DNA of 64,000 nt, taken from the NCBI RefSeq assembly GCF_007830265.1, contig NZ_VLKE01000001.1, positions 3,906,001-3,970,000 on the forward strand. Direction: 5' to 3'. Below the pieces are notes generated by a model that was not told where the DNA came from, did no database searches, and saw only the letters and a program-made list of their open reading frames with translations. Each line of letters opens with the position of its first letter. The stretch's first letter is position 1. Of this stretch, positions 52,669 to 62,335 are shown one piece after another. Origin of the DNA: Micromonospora olivasterospora (GTDB lineage: Bacteria; Actinomycetota; Actinomycetes; Mycobacteriales; Micromonosporaceae). Position numbers and translations under genes: made by a program.

Positions 52669-53783
52669 GACAGGTTCCTATACAACGACTCGAGCTTGTC
52701 GGTCTGCTGGCGCAGGTTGAACCGTTCCTCGACGGTCCGGCGCCCAGCCTTGCCGAACTGGTCACACAGCTGCTCGTTCCGGAGCAGTTCGAGCAGCCGG
52801 TCCGCGAGGGCGGCGACGTCCCGTTCCGGCACCAGGAATCCGTTCGACCCGTCCGTCACCGCCTCCGGGATCCCGCCGTGGTGCGTACCGACCACCGGCT
52901 TGCCGCAGGCGGCCGCCTCCAGCAGAACCATCCCCAGCCCCTCCTGGTCCCCGTCCGACGCGGTCACGCTCGGCAGGCAGAGCAGCCTCGACCGGCTCAG
53001 CCACTGGAGCGTGTCACTGTGCTTCTGCGCGCCGAGGAAGCGGACCGAGGCCTCGATGCCGAATTCACGGGCGAGCGCGCCGAGCGAGTCGCGGAGCGGG
53101 CCCTCGCCGATGAGCACCAGTTCGGCGTCGGGGACCGCCCTGCGCACCTCCGCGAACGCCCGCAGCAGGTACCTCGTACCCTTCTTCTCCACCAGCCGGG
53201 CGACGTGCAGGATCCGGGGCTTCCCGACGAACCCCGCCGGCTGGATGGCCTCGACGTCCACGCCGATCGGCAGGACCACGCAACGGTCCGGCGGGTAACC
53301 CCACTCCACGGCACGCCTGCGAATGTGCTCGGACACACAGATGAAGACCGCGCCGTCGGTGAAGAGCGAGTTGCGCCAGGTGACGTAGTTCAGCCACGAC
53401 GCCTTCTTCGAGGCGAGCATTTTCGCCCGGGTGACGGTCACGTCGAAGCCGTGCAGGGTGGTGACCAGCGGGACCCCCAGGGCCTTCGCCGTGGGGACCG
53501 CGTACACCCCCTCGACGCCGAAGTGGGCGTGCAGCAGCGCGGTGCCACGCTCCGCGAGTGCGGTGGCCAGCGCCTCCGACCGGCGGGTCAGCGTGTATGA
53601 CAGGACGGCCGGCCGGCCGAACTCGGCGACGCTAACCGACTCGATCCCCGGCGTGGCCGGGACCGGGTCCCGGCCCACGAACAACGGTCGGAAGCTGCGC
53701 AGTGATGTCGCCTGACTCGCGATAAAGGCCTCCGACGGCCGGAACTGCTGGTGACGCAGGATCCCGACGGTGGGCATGGGCAT
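52665..53783 (-). CDS. GT4-type glycosyltransferase
   Basis: 372 residues from ATG 53783, with GAGGAG upstream. LLHAHFGVEGVYAVPTAKAL and VTTLHGFDVT in the acceptor half, RILHVARLVEKKGTRYLLRA and SDGDQEGLGMVLLEAAACGKP in the donor half are typical of the WcaL/AmsK-like GT4 group that builds exopolysaccharides. The first ~50 codons overlap the end of the O-antigen-ligase-like gene by 152 bases in another frame. Confidence 0.9.
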   Translation of the reverse strand: MPMPTVGILRHQQFRPSEAFIASQATSLRSFRPLFVGRDPVPATPGIESVSVAEFGRPAVLSYTLTRRSEALATALAERGTALLHAHFGVEGVYAVPTAKALGVPLVTTLHGFDVTVTRAKMLASKKASWLNYVTWRNSLFTDGAVFICVSEHIRRRAVEWGYPPDRCVVLPIGVDVEAIQPAGFVGKPRILHVARLVEKKGTRYLLRAFAEVRRAVPDAELVLIGEGPLRDSLGALAREFGIEASVRFLGAQKHSDTLQWLSRSRLLCLPSVTASDGDQEGLGMVLLEAAACGKPVVGTHHGGIPEAVTDGSNGFLVPERDVAALADRLLELLRNEQLCDQFGKAGRRTVEERFNLRQQTDKLESLYRNLS

Positions 53784-55152
53784 GGTCGTTCGACTCCTCG
53801 CCGCCGCCCACGATGAGGTGAGCGAGCAGCAGTGAAAGAATGGGAATGAGATGGATGTCGCCGAAGATATCGGTGTTGTCGCCCAGCCCGTGGATGAGCG
53901 TCCACCCGACCGCGGCGGCGGCCCAGAGCGCGAGGACCCGGCGGCCCTGATTGCCGCCGGTGAGGACGGGGAGCGCCAGGCGCAGCGCGAGCGTGAAGAA
54001 CGCGACGGTCAGCACCAGCCCGGCGAGGCCCGTCGCGGCCCACGCCGACAGCAGCACGTTGTGCGGGGGGAAGCTGCGGTAGATGCCGTGCTCCCGTGCG
54101 TACGCGTCGAAGCCGGCGTCCCAGCCGCCATATCCGAGCCCCAGGACCGGGTCCCGCAGAAACGCCTCCGCACCGAAGCCCCAGATGGCCGTCCGGTCCC
54201 CGAACGACTTCGCCAGCGCCTGGACGAAGCCGAAATCGGCGGTGAGCAGCACCACCACCGCGCCGAGCGCGCCCGCTGCGGTCAGCCCCACCCACAGGTG
54301 GCCTTGCGTCCATGTCCCCGGCCGTCGGCGCGTGTTGCGTCGGGCGACCCCCGTCGGGGTGGTCCGAGCGGCCCGCGGGCCGAGACGCCGGACGGCGAGG
54401 ACAGCCGTGGGGAGGGTGACCGCGAGGACGGTGGCCGACTTCGAGCCGGTGAACGGCACGGCGGCCAGAGCGATGAGGCCGACGACGCGTACCCACCGGG
54501 CGTGGGTGACGGCCGCCATGGCGAACGCGGCGACGGCGTTCACGCCGAGGAACAGCCCGGCGACGTTCGCGTTGACGAACAGGCCGCCGGACTTCGCCGG
54601 GTCGAAGACGTTGTTCGGACTTCCGCCGAAGAGGGCCGCCACGGTGTTCTGCCCGATGAAGATGCCGCCGACGGAGCGCAGGAACGCGTCCTCCACGTCG
54701 GGCAGGAACCGGAAGGTCAGCACGAGGACCGCCTCGAGGAGGACCCAGGGCCAGTACCAGCGCGCCAACCTACGCGGCAGCTCGGGGTCCTGCCGGATCG
54801 CCTGAACCATCAGCGCCAGCGTGACGACGAACTGCCCGACCAGCGCGATCAACGGCATCCCGGCCCGCGGGTCCGGTGACCAGGTCAGCGCGAGCAGCCG
54901 CACCACGAGCAGCGCGACCAGAACGCGGAACAGGCCGAGCCGGAGCAGGGCGACACCGGAGCCGCGTCGGGCGGCGAGGAGCACCCCGGGCACCAACAGT
55001 GCGGTGATCACCGTGGTAGCCGCGATGTCGGTGCTGCCCTCGGGCATGAGGTAGAACTGGGGCAGGGCGAGGAACAGCACGAGACACGCCGCGGTCCGCG
55101 GCGAGGAGCCGGCCGCGATCGCCCACACGCCCCCTGAGCGGAGCCTAGCCAC
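53632..55152 (-). CDS. O-antigen ligase/polymerase-like membrane protein
   Basis: About 506 residues from GTG 55152 (GGGAG 6 bases upstream; GTG 55167 also open). Ten to twelve membrane helices. The Wzy_C-like region is AYAREHGIYRSFPPHNVLLS (with the PPHN motif), and RDPVLGLGYGGW precedes it. It should polymerise or ligate lipid-linked repeats outside the membrane. The last ~50 residues (HAHAHRRDPASPAVP and beyond) are hydrophilic and overlap the next gene by 152 bases; the natural end may lie near 53790 if a base is wrong there. Confidence 0.8.
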   Translation of the reverse strand: MARLRSGGVWAIAAGSSPRTAACLVLFLALPQFYLMPEGSTDIAATTVITALLVPGVLLAARRGSGVALLRLGLFRVLVALLVVRLLALTWSPDPRAGMPLIALVGQFVVTLALMVQAIRQDPELPRRLARWYWPWVLLEAVLVLTFRFLPDVEDAFLRSVGGIFIGQNTVAALFGGSPNNVFDPAKSGGLFVNANVAGLFLGVNAVAAFAMAAVTHARWVRVVGLIALAAVPFTGSKSATVLAVTLPTAVLAVRRLGPRAARTTPTGVARRNTRRRPGTWTQGHLWVGLTAAGALGAVVVLLTADFGFVQALAKSFGDRTAIWGFGAEAFLRDPVLGLGYGGWDAGFDAYAREHGIYRSFPPHNVLLSAWAATGLAGLVLTVAFFTLALRLALPVLTGGNQGRRVLALWAAAAVGWTLIHGLGDNTDIFGDIHLIPILSLLLAHLIVGGGEESNDHAHAHRRDPASPAVPAVGGLYRESGDITAQLPTVVRGPGPGPGHAGDRVG

Positions 55153-56401
55153 GCGGTTCTCCCGCACCGTCTCCCACCGCGTCGTGGGCGCGCCGCGGCA
55201 TCCGGTGCGCGATGTCGCGCAGGAGGCCGCCCCGACCGCTCCAGCCGTAGTCTCCGGCGTACCGGACGCGGGCGGCGGCGACGTCGTCTTCCGCGGGCCG
55301 GATCGTGTCCAGCACCCGGCGGACGAAGTCGTCCGCCGAGGCGGCGGCGACGATCTGGTCGGTACGTGCCGCCGCCTGGACGACGTCCGGGATGGCGGTG
55401 CTGACGACGTTCAGGCCGGATGCGAGGTACTCGTAGCACTTGAGCGGGCTGACGCCGGCGGTGTACTCGTTCAACGCGTACGGGATCAACCCCACGCTGC
55501 ACGTGCCCGCGACCTCGGCCAGCCGGTCGAGGGTGAGCACCCCCAGGTACCGTGCGCCCAGCCGTTCGAGCTCGGCGAGTTCGCGGTCGAAGCCGCCGCC
55601 GCCGGCCGCGATCGGGCCGGCGAGGAGCAGCTCGCCGTGGCCCCGGAGCGCGGTGGTCAGGGTACGGAGTAGCGCGAAGTCCAGTTTGTGCGGGGAGAGG
55701 TTGCCCGCGAACAGCGCCGCCGGGCGCCGCTCCGCCGCCGGTCGGCTGCCCGCCGAGAAGACGTCGATGTCCGCGACGTTCGGCAGGGTGAGGACCTCGG
55801 TGAACCCGGCGTCGGTCAGGTGGGCGGTCACCGCCCCGCTGGTCCCGATCGTCAGGTCGGCCCGGTGCGCGAGGTTCCGTTCGCCGACGGACACGGCCGA
55901 GGCGTCGATGCCGGGGAATGCCTGGAGGATGTCGACGCAGTGGTAGAGGGTGTAGTCCGCGTACTGCTCGAGGTCGTACGTGACGGGAGTGAACGTCCAG
56001 AGGATCCGGGGCCGCGGGCTGCGCCGCCACTCGGCCACCGCGCGTTCGAGGAGCAGCCGGTTGGGCAGGCGCGTCGGCGCCTGGTGGATGGGCACGATGA
56101 GCGGCGAGATGACCTTGGCCCGCTCGGGGATTGGGCGATAGGCGTTGGCCTTCTCGTGACCGACCACCGCGTGCCGGAGTCGTTTGGCGAGCCGGCTGAC
56201 GTCCTTCGAGTCGAGCCGTACCCGCCGCAGACCCAGTGACTCGACGAAGTACGTGTCGAAGTCGCGCGCCAGCTCCCGCACGACGTAGTGCTGGTTCGTG
56301 GCGATCTGCGAGTTCCACTCGGCGGTGCCCAGGACCAGGATCGTCGGTTGCGACGAATCGGCCCCGGCGGTGGATCCGGCGGGCGAAAGTGGTGTCGTCA
56401 C
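55145..56401 (-). CDS. GT4-like glycosyltransferase, first gene of the operon
   Basis: 418 residues from GTG 56401, with GGAAGAG upstream. ILVLGTAEWNSQIATNQHYV, RILWTFTPVTYDLEQYADY and YHCVDILQAFPG are features of GT1/GT4 enzymes with the WcaK/TuaH style; ALNEYTAGVSPLKCYEYLASG carries the donor-binding Glu-rich motif. It overlaps the next gene by 8 bases. A promoter-like sequence lies ~200 bp upstream. Confidence 0.85.
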   Translation of the reverse strand: MTTPLSPAGSTAGADSSQPTILVLGTAEWNSQIATNQHYVVRELARDFDTYFVESLGLRRVRLDSKDVSRLAKRLRHAVVGHEKANAYRPIPERAKVISPLIVPIHQAPTRLPNRLLLERAVAEWRRSPRPRILWTFTPVTYDLEQYADYTLYHCVDILQAFPGIDASAVSVGERNLAHRADLTIGTSGAVTAHLTDAGFTEVLTLPNVADIDVFSAGSRPAAERRPAALFAGNLSPHKLDFALLRTLTTALRGHGELLLAGPIAAGGGGFDRELAELERLGARYLGVLTLDRLAEVAGTCSVGLIPYALNEYTAGVSPLKCYEYLASGLNVVSTAIPDVVQAAARTDQIVAAASADDFVRRVLDTIRPAEDDVAAARVRYAGDYGWSGRGGLLRDIAHRMPRRAHDAVGDGAGEPRG

Positions 56402-56607
56402 GTGTCTCTTCCGGGTTCGTCCGACCACTCGGGCTCGCTGCGGCCGCAGGTGTGCAGACCGCGCGGAAACGGCGATGCGCGCATGGCGGGACGCACCCCC
56501 CGTCACCTCTTGGTCCCCGTTCGGTTCGGTGTGCTCCGCCGGCCCGATACGGCCACCGGGGCGCACACGAGACGAGCGACGCCGAGGCCGCCCGTCAAGC
56601 CCGGGCC

Positions 56608-56637
56608 AATAGATCCTAACGCCGGCCGTTCTGTCAA
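56608..56637 (-). promoter_or_regulatory. Possible promoter of the polysaccharide operon
   Basis: On the reverse strand TTGACA (56632-56637), 18 bases, then TCTATT (56608-56613). A second TTGACG is at 56593-56598. This would give a 5' leader of about 200 bases before the GTG at 56401, enough for post-transcriptional control, but I see no known riboswitch. The rest of the 514-bp gap 56402-56915 holds no gene. Confidence 0.4.
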
Positions 56638-56915
56638 CGGCGGCCCGTGCGCTCCGGGGGTCCGGCGGCGACGGGAGGGGCGCGGTACGTCTACTCGGTG
56701 TTCTCTTTACCCCGTGATGCACCCGCGCGAGCTGCCCCGCGACCCGAAGAAATAGCCGTTCGGCCAGGTCGCTTCACCCCAGTCCTCGTTCCTGACGTGG
56801 CCACCCCCGGACTCCGGCGCCGCCGCACTGACGCCGTGCGTCGCGCGCCCCCGGTGGGTCCGCTGGCGAGCGGCCCGTCACGGGGCGGTGCCGGCTCTCC
56901 CTTACTGTGGAACCC

Positions 56916-58184
56916 ATGCCCGACGACATCATCCTCCTGCTGAGGCGGGCGGGGTTCGGTCCTACGGCGGCGGAAGCGGGGGCTGCTCGGCAGCTCGGAT
57001 ACGCGGCAGCACTGTCCGGTGTGGTCGCGCCGGCGGGGCCCGACGTGGGCGCGACCAGCGCGCCGGTGCCTGATCTGGGGCCAGATCCCTTCGTCCGTCT
57101 GGCCCGGCCCACCGACGCGCAGCGGGCCGAGGGTGACCGTCGTCGCACCGAGCAGACGGTGTTGCTGGCGCGCTGGTGGCTCGACCGGATGACCGTGGCG
57201 GACCACCAGGCGGTCGAGAAACTGGTGTTCTTCTGGCACGGGCACTGGGCCACGTCGGTCGCGAAGGTCCGCAGCCCGCAGCTCATGCTCGGGCAGCTCC
57301 GCACGTTCCGCGAGTCCCGCGACTTCGCCGAGCTGGCGCACCGGATGGTGCTCGACCGGGCGCTGGTCTACTGGCTGGACGGGCAGCACAACAAGAAGGC
57401 CGCGCCGAACGAGAACCTCGCCCGCGAGCTTTTCGAGCTCTTCATGCTCGGCGTCGGGCAGTACAGCGAGCGGGACGTCAAGGAGGCCGGGCGGGCCCTG
57501 ACCGGCTGGCGGGTGGCCCTCGACCGCGAGACACTGATCTCCGATCCTCAGCACCGCGACACCGGCCGCAAGACGATTCTTGGTACGACCACCACCTTCG
57601 ACGCCCGCACCCTCGTCGACCTGCTGCTTCGGCAGCCGTCGTGCCCTCGGTTCATCGCGTCCCGGCTGTGGTTCCGGTACGCGTCCTCCACCCAGCCGAT
57701 CCCGGAGCGCACCCGGGAGGCCATGGCTGCCGCGTTCCCCGCGCCCATGGCGATGCTCCGGGCGCTCTTCGAGGACGAGGCGTTCCGCGCGACCCGGGGG
57801 ACGATGGTGAAGCAGCCGGTCGAGTGGCTCGTCGGCGCCATGCGCAACCTGGGGATCCGGCCGGCGGCGATGCCCGAGCAGGTGTTCACCCAGATCTACT
57901 GGGCTCTGGAGGCGCTCGGGCAGCGCCCCTTCGCCCCGCCGAGCGTGGGCGGCTGGCCGGCCGGAGCAACCTGGCTGACCTCGGCCGCCGCGCAGGTGCG
58001 GCTGAAGATCGCCAGCACCCTCGCCGGCCTGCTGCCCCCAGCACCGCTGACGCCGGAGGCCGTCGCCCACCTGCTCTGCGTCGACCGGTGGACCGATCGA
58101 ACCTACGCCGCGCTGCGGGACGCCCGCGACCCCCGACTGACACTGACGCTCGGGCTCTCCAGCCCCGAGTACCTGGTGACCTGA
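56916..58184 (+). CDS. DUF1800 protein
   Basis: 422 residues. LLRRAGFGPTAAEAGAARQLG at the start, LVFFWHGHWATSVAKV, PNENLARELFELFMLGVGQYSERDVKEAGRALTGW (the strongest family signature, centred on NLARELFELF) and PSVGGWPAGATWL are DUF1800 hallmarks. These proteins nearly always pair with a DUF1501 protein, as here. Function unknown. ATG 56916 is preferred; GTG 56907 is in frame. No signal peptide is seen, unlike its partner. Confidence 0.9.
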   Translation: MPDDIILLLRRAGFGPTAAEAGAARQLGYAAALSGVVAPAGPDVGATSAPVPDLGPDPFVRLARPTDAQRAEGDRRRTEQTVLLARWWLDRMTVADHQAVEKLVFFWHGHWATSVAKVRSPQLMLGQLRTFRESRDFAELAHRMVLDRALVYWLDGQHNKKAAPNENLARELFELFMLGVGQYSERDVKEAGRALTGWRVALDRETLISDPQHRDTGRKTILGTTTTFDARTLVDLLLRQPSCPRFIASRLWFRYASSTQPIPERTREAMAAAFPAPMAMLRALFEDEAFRATRGTMVKQPVEWLVGAMRNLGIRPAAMPEQVFTQIYWALEALGQRPFAPPSVGGWPAGATWLTSAAAQVRLKIASTLAGLLPPAPLTPEAVAHLLCVDRWTDRTYAALRDARDPRLTLTLGLSSPEYLVT

Positions 58185-58197
58185 CCCGAGTGGATAT

Positions 58198-59462
58198 GTG
58201 GACATGGATGCGTTGACCCGACGTCGGTTCCTCATCTCATCCGGCGTGCTGGGCGGCGGCGCGTTGGCGGCCGGCGCGGGTGTGCTGGGATTCTTCGATC
58301 TGCTCAGGACCGCGGAGAAGACCGCCTCCGGCGACGCCCAGCCCGGCCGGCCCGCGCTGGTCCTCGTCACCCTGTACGGGGGCAACGACGGCCTCAACAC
58401 CGTCGTCCCGTACCTCGACCCCGCGTACCACAGCGCCCGCCCGGAGCTGGCGTACGCGCCGGAGGACGTCCTGCACCTGGACGGCGCGTTGGGCCTCAAT
58501 CCCGTGCTGCGGGGGATGAAGCGCCTCTGGGACGCCAAGCGGCTGGCCATCATGCTCGGCGTCGGTTATCCGCAGCCGGACCGGAGTCACTTCAAGTCGA
58601 TGGACATCTGGCAGACCGCGTCGCCCGGCAGCCCCGCCCCCACGGGCTGGGTGGGCCGCTGGTTGGACGCGACCAAGGCGTCCACGGAGACGGCTGTGAG
58701 CTTCGAGCCGGTCCTCCCACCCGTGCTGGTCGGCAAGACCCACTTCGGGGCCTGCGTGAGCTACCGCGGGCTCATCCTGCCGCCCGGCGTCACGCCGGAC
58801 AATGTGTCGGCGCTCGGCCGGACCGAGCCGGGCGAGCCGGAGATGCAGGCCCGTGCGGCGGCCACGTATGCCGACCTGATCACGATGAACCGGCTCGTGC
58901 GGGAGAGCGCGGGCGGCCCCGACGCGCCGAGCAGCGCCCCCGGGGCGGCGTCCCGGCCACCGGCACCGGCGGGGACAACGCCCTCGCCACGCAGCTGGCA
59001 CTCGTCGCGCGGTGCGTCGAGACCGGAGTACCCACCCGGGTCTACTCGGTGAGCCTCGGCGGCTTCGACACGCACGCTGGGGAGCGGGTGTGGCAGGAAG
59101 CCCTGCTGCGCCAGCTGGACGAGGCGCTGACCGGCTTCGTGGACCGGATGGCCCGCACCGAAGCCGGCCGGCGCGTCACCGTCCTGGTCTACAGCGAGTT
59201 CGGCCGGCGCGTACGCGCCAACGCCTCCGACGGCACCGACCACGGCACCGCCGGCCCGGTGTTCGTGCTGGGCCACGGCGTGACCGGCGGGTGCTACGGA
59301 GAGCAGCCGAGCCTGACCGACCTGGACGACGGCGACCTCAAGGCGACGATGGACTTCCGCGACATCTTCGGGACGGTTCTTGCCTCCGTGCTGCAGGGCG
59401 ACCCCGACCGTTACCTGGGCGGTTACCGGGCGCAGCTGCTGCCGATCGTGACAGCCGACTGA
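58198..59462 (+). CDS. DUF1501 protein, Tat-exported, frameshifted
   Basis: ATG 58198 gives DALTRRRFLISSGVLGGGAL, a textbook twin-arginine signal. LVLVTLYGGNDGLNTVVPYL and MLGVGYPQPDRSHFKSMDIW are the DUF1501 (sulfatase-like fold) segments. In the CCCCC/GGGG run at 58938-58946 a base is missing: the other frame continues GVPATGTGGDNALATQLALV, VYSVSLGGFDTHAGERVWQ, VYSEFGRRVRANASDGTDHG and ends at 59462. With one base restored the protein is about 421 residues, normal for the family. It follows DUF1800 by 13 bp. Confidence 0.8.
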
Positions 59463-59483
59463 CCGGGCGTCGGCCGCCTCAGG

Positions 59484-61031
59484 TCAGCGGCCACCGCCTC
59501 GAAACACCTCGGCCACCGTGCGGAGCACGATCTTGGCGTCGAGCCACAGCGACCAGTTCTCCACGTAGTAGTTGTCGAACCTCGCCCGGTCGGAGATCGG
59601 CGTGTCTCCCCGCAGGCCACTGACCTGCGCGAGCCCGGTGAGGCCGACGGGCACCCGGTGGCGCATCGCATAGTTCGGGTACTCGGCCGAGAACTTCTCG
59701 ACGAAGTACGGCCGCTCCGGCCGCGGCCCGACGATGCTCATGTCGCCGCGCAGGATGTTCCACAGCTGGGGCAGTTCGTCCAGCGACGTGCGGCGCATGA
59801 ACCGGCCGATCGGACCCACCCGCTTGTCGTGCGCGATCGACCAGTTCGTCTGGGACTCCTGCTCGTTCACGGGCCGCATCGACCGGAACTTGATCACGTT
59901 GAACGGCTTGCCGTACCGGCCGATTCGCTCCTGGTAGAAGAAGATGCCCCGGCCTCCGTCGACGAACGTGGCGATGGCGCAGAGCAGCAGCACCGGGCTC
60001 AGCACGACGAGCGCCACCGCGGCGAAGAGCACGTCGGACGCGCGCTTCGTGGCCCACCGCGGGCCGGAGAAGGTGGTGTCGCCGATCTTGACGATCGGGA
60101 TGGCCCCGACATGGTCGGGATACCCGCCGTGGGACCGGGAGCCCCAGAGGCGCGGCACGGCCCAGAGATCGCAGCGGGAGCTGGCCGGCCGAAGCAGCAA
60201 CTCCATCAGGGCCGGCTCCGGACAGGCCGGGTCGGCGATGACCAGGACGTCGCACTCCAGCATCGTGGTGAGCTTCTCGAGCTCGTCGAGGGTGCCGATG
60301 AGCGGAAGCCCTGGGACGCCCTCGCGCGACGGGGCGTCGACACAGCCGACGAACCGCAGGCCGTACTGGGGGTAGCGGCGTAGCAGGCGGGCGAGTTCCA
60401 CCGCGACCGGGCCGCTGCCGATGACGATCGCGTTGTGCTCGACCCACCGGCGCTTACGCGCGACGATGGTGAGCTTCCGGCTGAACACGCGCCCGACGAT
60501 CACCAGACCGGCGGAGAGCGCGACGCCGCGCATGAACCCACCCACGTACGCCACCGAGTAGTGGCGTTCCGCCGCGATGATGGCCACCACCGCGGCGGAC
60601 GCGAGCAGCCGCACGCAGAGGCTCGGCAGCTCGTCCAGGATGCTGATGTGCCGGCGGGCCCCGTAGAGCCCGCCGGTGGCGAAGATGGCGACCGTGAGGC
60701 CGGCGTTGACCAGGGTCCCGCGCCAGTAGTCCTGGGTCAGCAGCAACGGGACGAGCAACGCGACCACGTCGACGGGAGCCGTCATCATCCAGGCCCGTAG
60801 CTTGCGCGTCCGCCCCGACGTCCGGGAGCTGGCGTACGGCAGTACCGCCGTCGTGTCGAGACCGGCACGCGCGGCAGCGGTGGCCAACGGCTTGCTCGCC
60901 GGCCGGGCGGAGGGAATGGCCCTCCCGTCCGTGCCCACCGCCTCACGAACTTCCACCACCGCCTCGGTCGGTTCGCCGGCGGCACGGGCCGCGGGAGCGG
61001 CCGGCTGGCCGGCAGCCGATTGGCTTGACAT
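59484..61031 (-). CDS. Polyprenyl glycosylphosphotransferase (initiating sugar transferase)
   Basis: 515 residues. A disordered N-terminus, four membrane helices (~80-190), a CoA-binding-like Rossmann domain (AIVIGSGPVAVELARLLRRY), a fifth helix and the catalytic Bac_transf domain: YGKPFNVIKFRSMRPVNEQE, RRTSLDELPQLWNILRGDMS and VGPRPERPYFVEKF. It transfers a sugar phosphate to undecaprenyl phosphate and so starts repeat-unit synthesis (WbaP/CpsE-like). GAAGGA precedes the ATG. It is separated from the main operon by the opposing DUF1800/DUF1501 pair. Confidence 0.93.
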   Translation of the reverse strand: MSSQSAAGQPAAPAARAAGEPTEAVVEVREAVGTDGRAIPSARPASKPLATAAARAGLDTTAVLPYASSRTSGRTRKLRAWMMTAPVDVVALLVPLLLTQDYWRGTLVNAGLTVAIFATGGLYGARRHISILDELPSLCVRLLASAAVVAIIAAERHYSVAYVGGFMRGVALSAGLVIVGRVFSRKLTIVARKRRWVEHNAIVIGSGPVAVELARLLRRYPQYGLRFVGCVDAPSREGVPGLPLIGTLDELEKLTTMLECDVLVIADPACPEPALMELLLRPASSRCDLWAVPRLWGSRSHGGYPDHVGAIPIVKIGDTTFSGPRWATKRASDVLFAAVALVVLSPVLLLCAIATFVDGGRGIFFYQERIGRYGKPFNVIKFRSMRPVNEQESQTNWSIAHDKRVGPIGRFMRRTSLDELPQLWNILRGDMSIVGPRPERPYFVEKFSAEYPNYAMRHRVPVGLTGLAQVSGLRGDTPISDRARFDNYYVENWSLWLDAKIVLRTVAEVFRGGGR

Positions 61032-61135
61032 GGTCGATCCTTCCCCGTGGTCGCCCGGGCTTCGCGGCCTGATGGGCGAGGTGAGGATACGGCCTGGTCA
61101 GCCGTGGTGCCTCAGCCGAGGAGCCAGTTCGAGTG

Positions 61136-62215
61136 CTACTTTCCGGCGGCCAGGATCTCGGGGACCGAGTCGCGGCGAACCGCGTCGAACACGCGGGCGG
61201 CCTTTGCCTTGTCCACGATCACGACGCTCTCGCTGCCGACCCGGCCGGTCCCCTTCGTGGGGCAGGTGAAGAACCCGAGGTTGCCGCTCCTGAGGTGGCG
61301 GAGCTCCATGGCCAGGTCCAGCAGGGACATCGACCGGTCGACCGCCACCGCGTCCGCCGTGGCCTTCACGAACGAGTTCAGCTTGGCGGGGTTGGTCACG
61401 ACGCCGCCGGACACCGCCTTGTCCAGAATGGCCTTGATCACCTGCTGCTGGTGCTTGATCCGCGCGAAGTCGCCGTTGGCGAAGGCGTACCGCTCCCGTG
61501 CGTAGTCCAGCGCCGCCGCACCGTCCATGGTCTGCCGGCCCTTGACGAACTCCCGCCGACCGTCGGGATTGAGCGAGTGGGTCGAGGTGAAGCTCTGCTC
61601 GACGTCGATCTCGACGCCGCCCAGGGCGTCGACGATCTCCTTGAAGCCGGAGAAGTCGACCAGCGCCACGTGGTCGATGCGGACGCCGGTGAACTCCTCC
61701 ACCGTCTGGACCATCAGCGGGATGCCGCCCCAGGCGTACGCTGCGTTGATCTTGGCGTCCCTGCCGCCCCGCCCGTCCTTCGATGTGGGCACGTGCACCC
61801 AGGAGTCACGCGGGATCGAGATGAGCTGGGCGCTCGACCGGTCCTTGGGCAGGTGGGCCAGGATGATCGTGTCGCTCCGGGAGCCCGAGCCGTTCTCCGG
61901 GTCGCGGGAGTCGCTCCCCAGCAGCATGATGTTCATGGCGCCGTCGGCCACGACCTGCGGACGGGACTCCTCGGGCACACCGGTGAAGGCGTCGACCCGC
62001 TCGATGCCCGAATCGATCGAGCGGACGTACAGCCCGGCCGCGAGCATGCCCCCGCCGCCGACCAGCATCACCGCCAGGAAGGTGATCAGGGCGACGCGCC
62101 GCCACCGGCGGCGCCGCGGACGCGGCTGCCCGCTCGGCTGCGCTGCTGGCTGCTCAAAGACTGGCTGCTCAAAGAGCTGGGTCTCGGGCTCCGCATACTC
62201 CTGGCGATGGCGCAT
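61136..62215 (-). CDS. LytR-CpsA-Psr (LCP) family ligase
   Basis: 359 residues from ATG 62215. A cytoplasmic tail with FEQPVFEQPAAQP direct repeats and a basic patch precedes one membrane helix (VALITFLAVMLVGGGGMLAA). The LCP domain follows: MNIMLLGSDSRDPENGSGSRSDTIIL (shown in parts: LLGSDSRD, SRSDTI), LISIPRDSWVHVP, KINAAYAWGG, ALVDFSGFKEIVDALGG and ALDYARERYAFANGDFARI. LCP enzymes attach polyprenyl-linked glycans to peptidoglycan, which fits the last step for this locus. Confidence 0.93.
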   Translation of the reverse strand: MRHRQEYAEPETQLFEQPVFEQPAAQPSGQPRPRRRRWRRVALITFLAVMLVGGGGMLAAGLYVRSIDSGIERVDAFTGVPEESRPQVVADGAMNIMLLGSDSRDPENGSGSRSDTIILAHLPKDRSSAQLISIPRDSWVHVPTSKDGRGGRDAKINAAYAWGGIPLMVQTVEEFTGVRIDHVALVDFSGFKEIVDALGGVEIDVEQSFTSTHSLNPDGRREFVKGRQTMDGAAALDYARERYAFANGDFARIKHQQQVIKAILDKAVSGGVVTNPAKLNSFVKATADAVAVDRSMSLLDLAMELRHLRSGNLGFFTCPTKGTGRVGSESVVIVDKAKAARVFDAVRRDSVPEILAAGK

Positions 62216-62335
62216 GGGCGAAGATGCTACTAATTCCGCCTCCCGTCCGCCTTCCCCCTTCCGTCGCGGATCAACGCCCTCGCGAATGACAACTCTCACA
62301 GGTTCTTTTTCCCTTCGGCTGATAGAACCCTCCCC

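Noticed and set aside
56402..56635. Riboswitch in the ~200-base leader of the polysaccharide operon
   Set aside because: No recognisable conserved riboswitch core; only a possible promoter could be supported.
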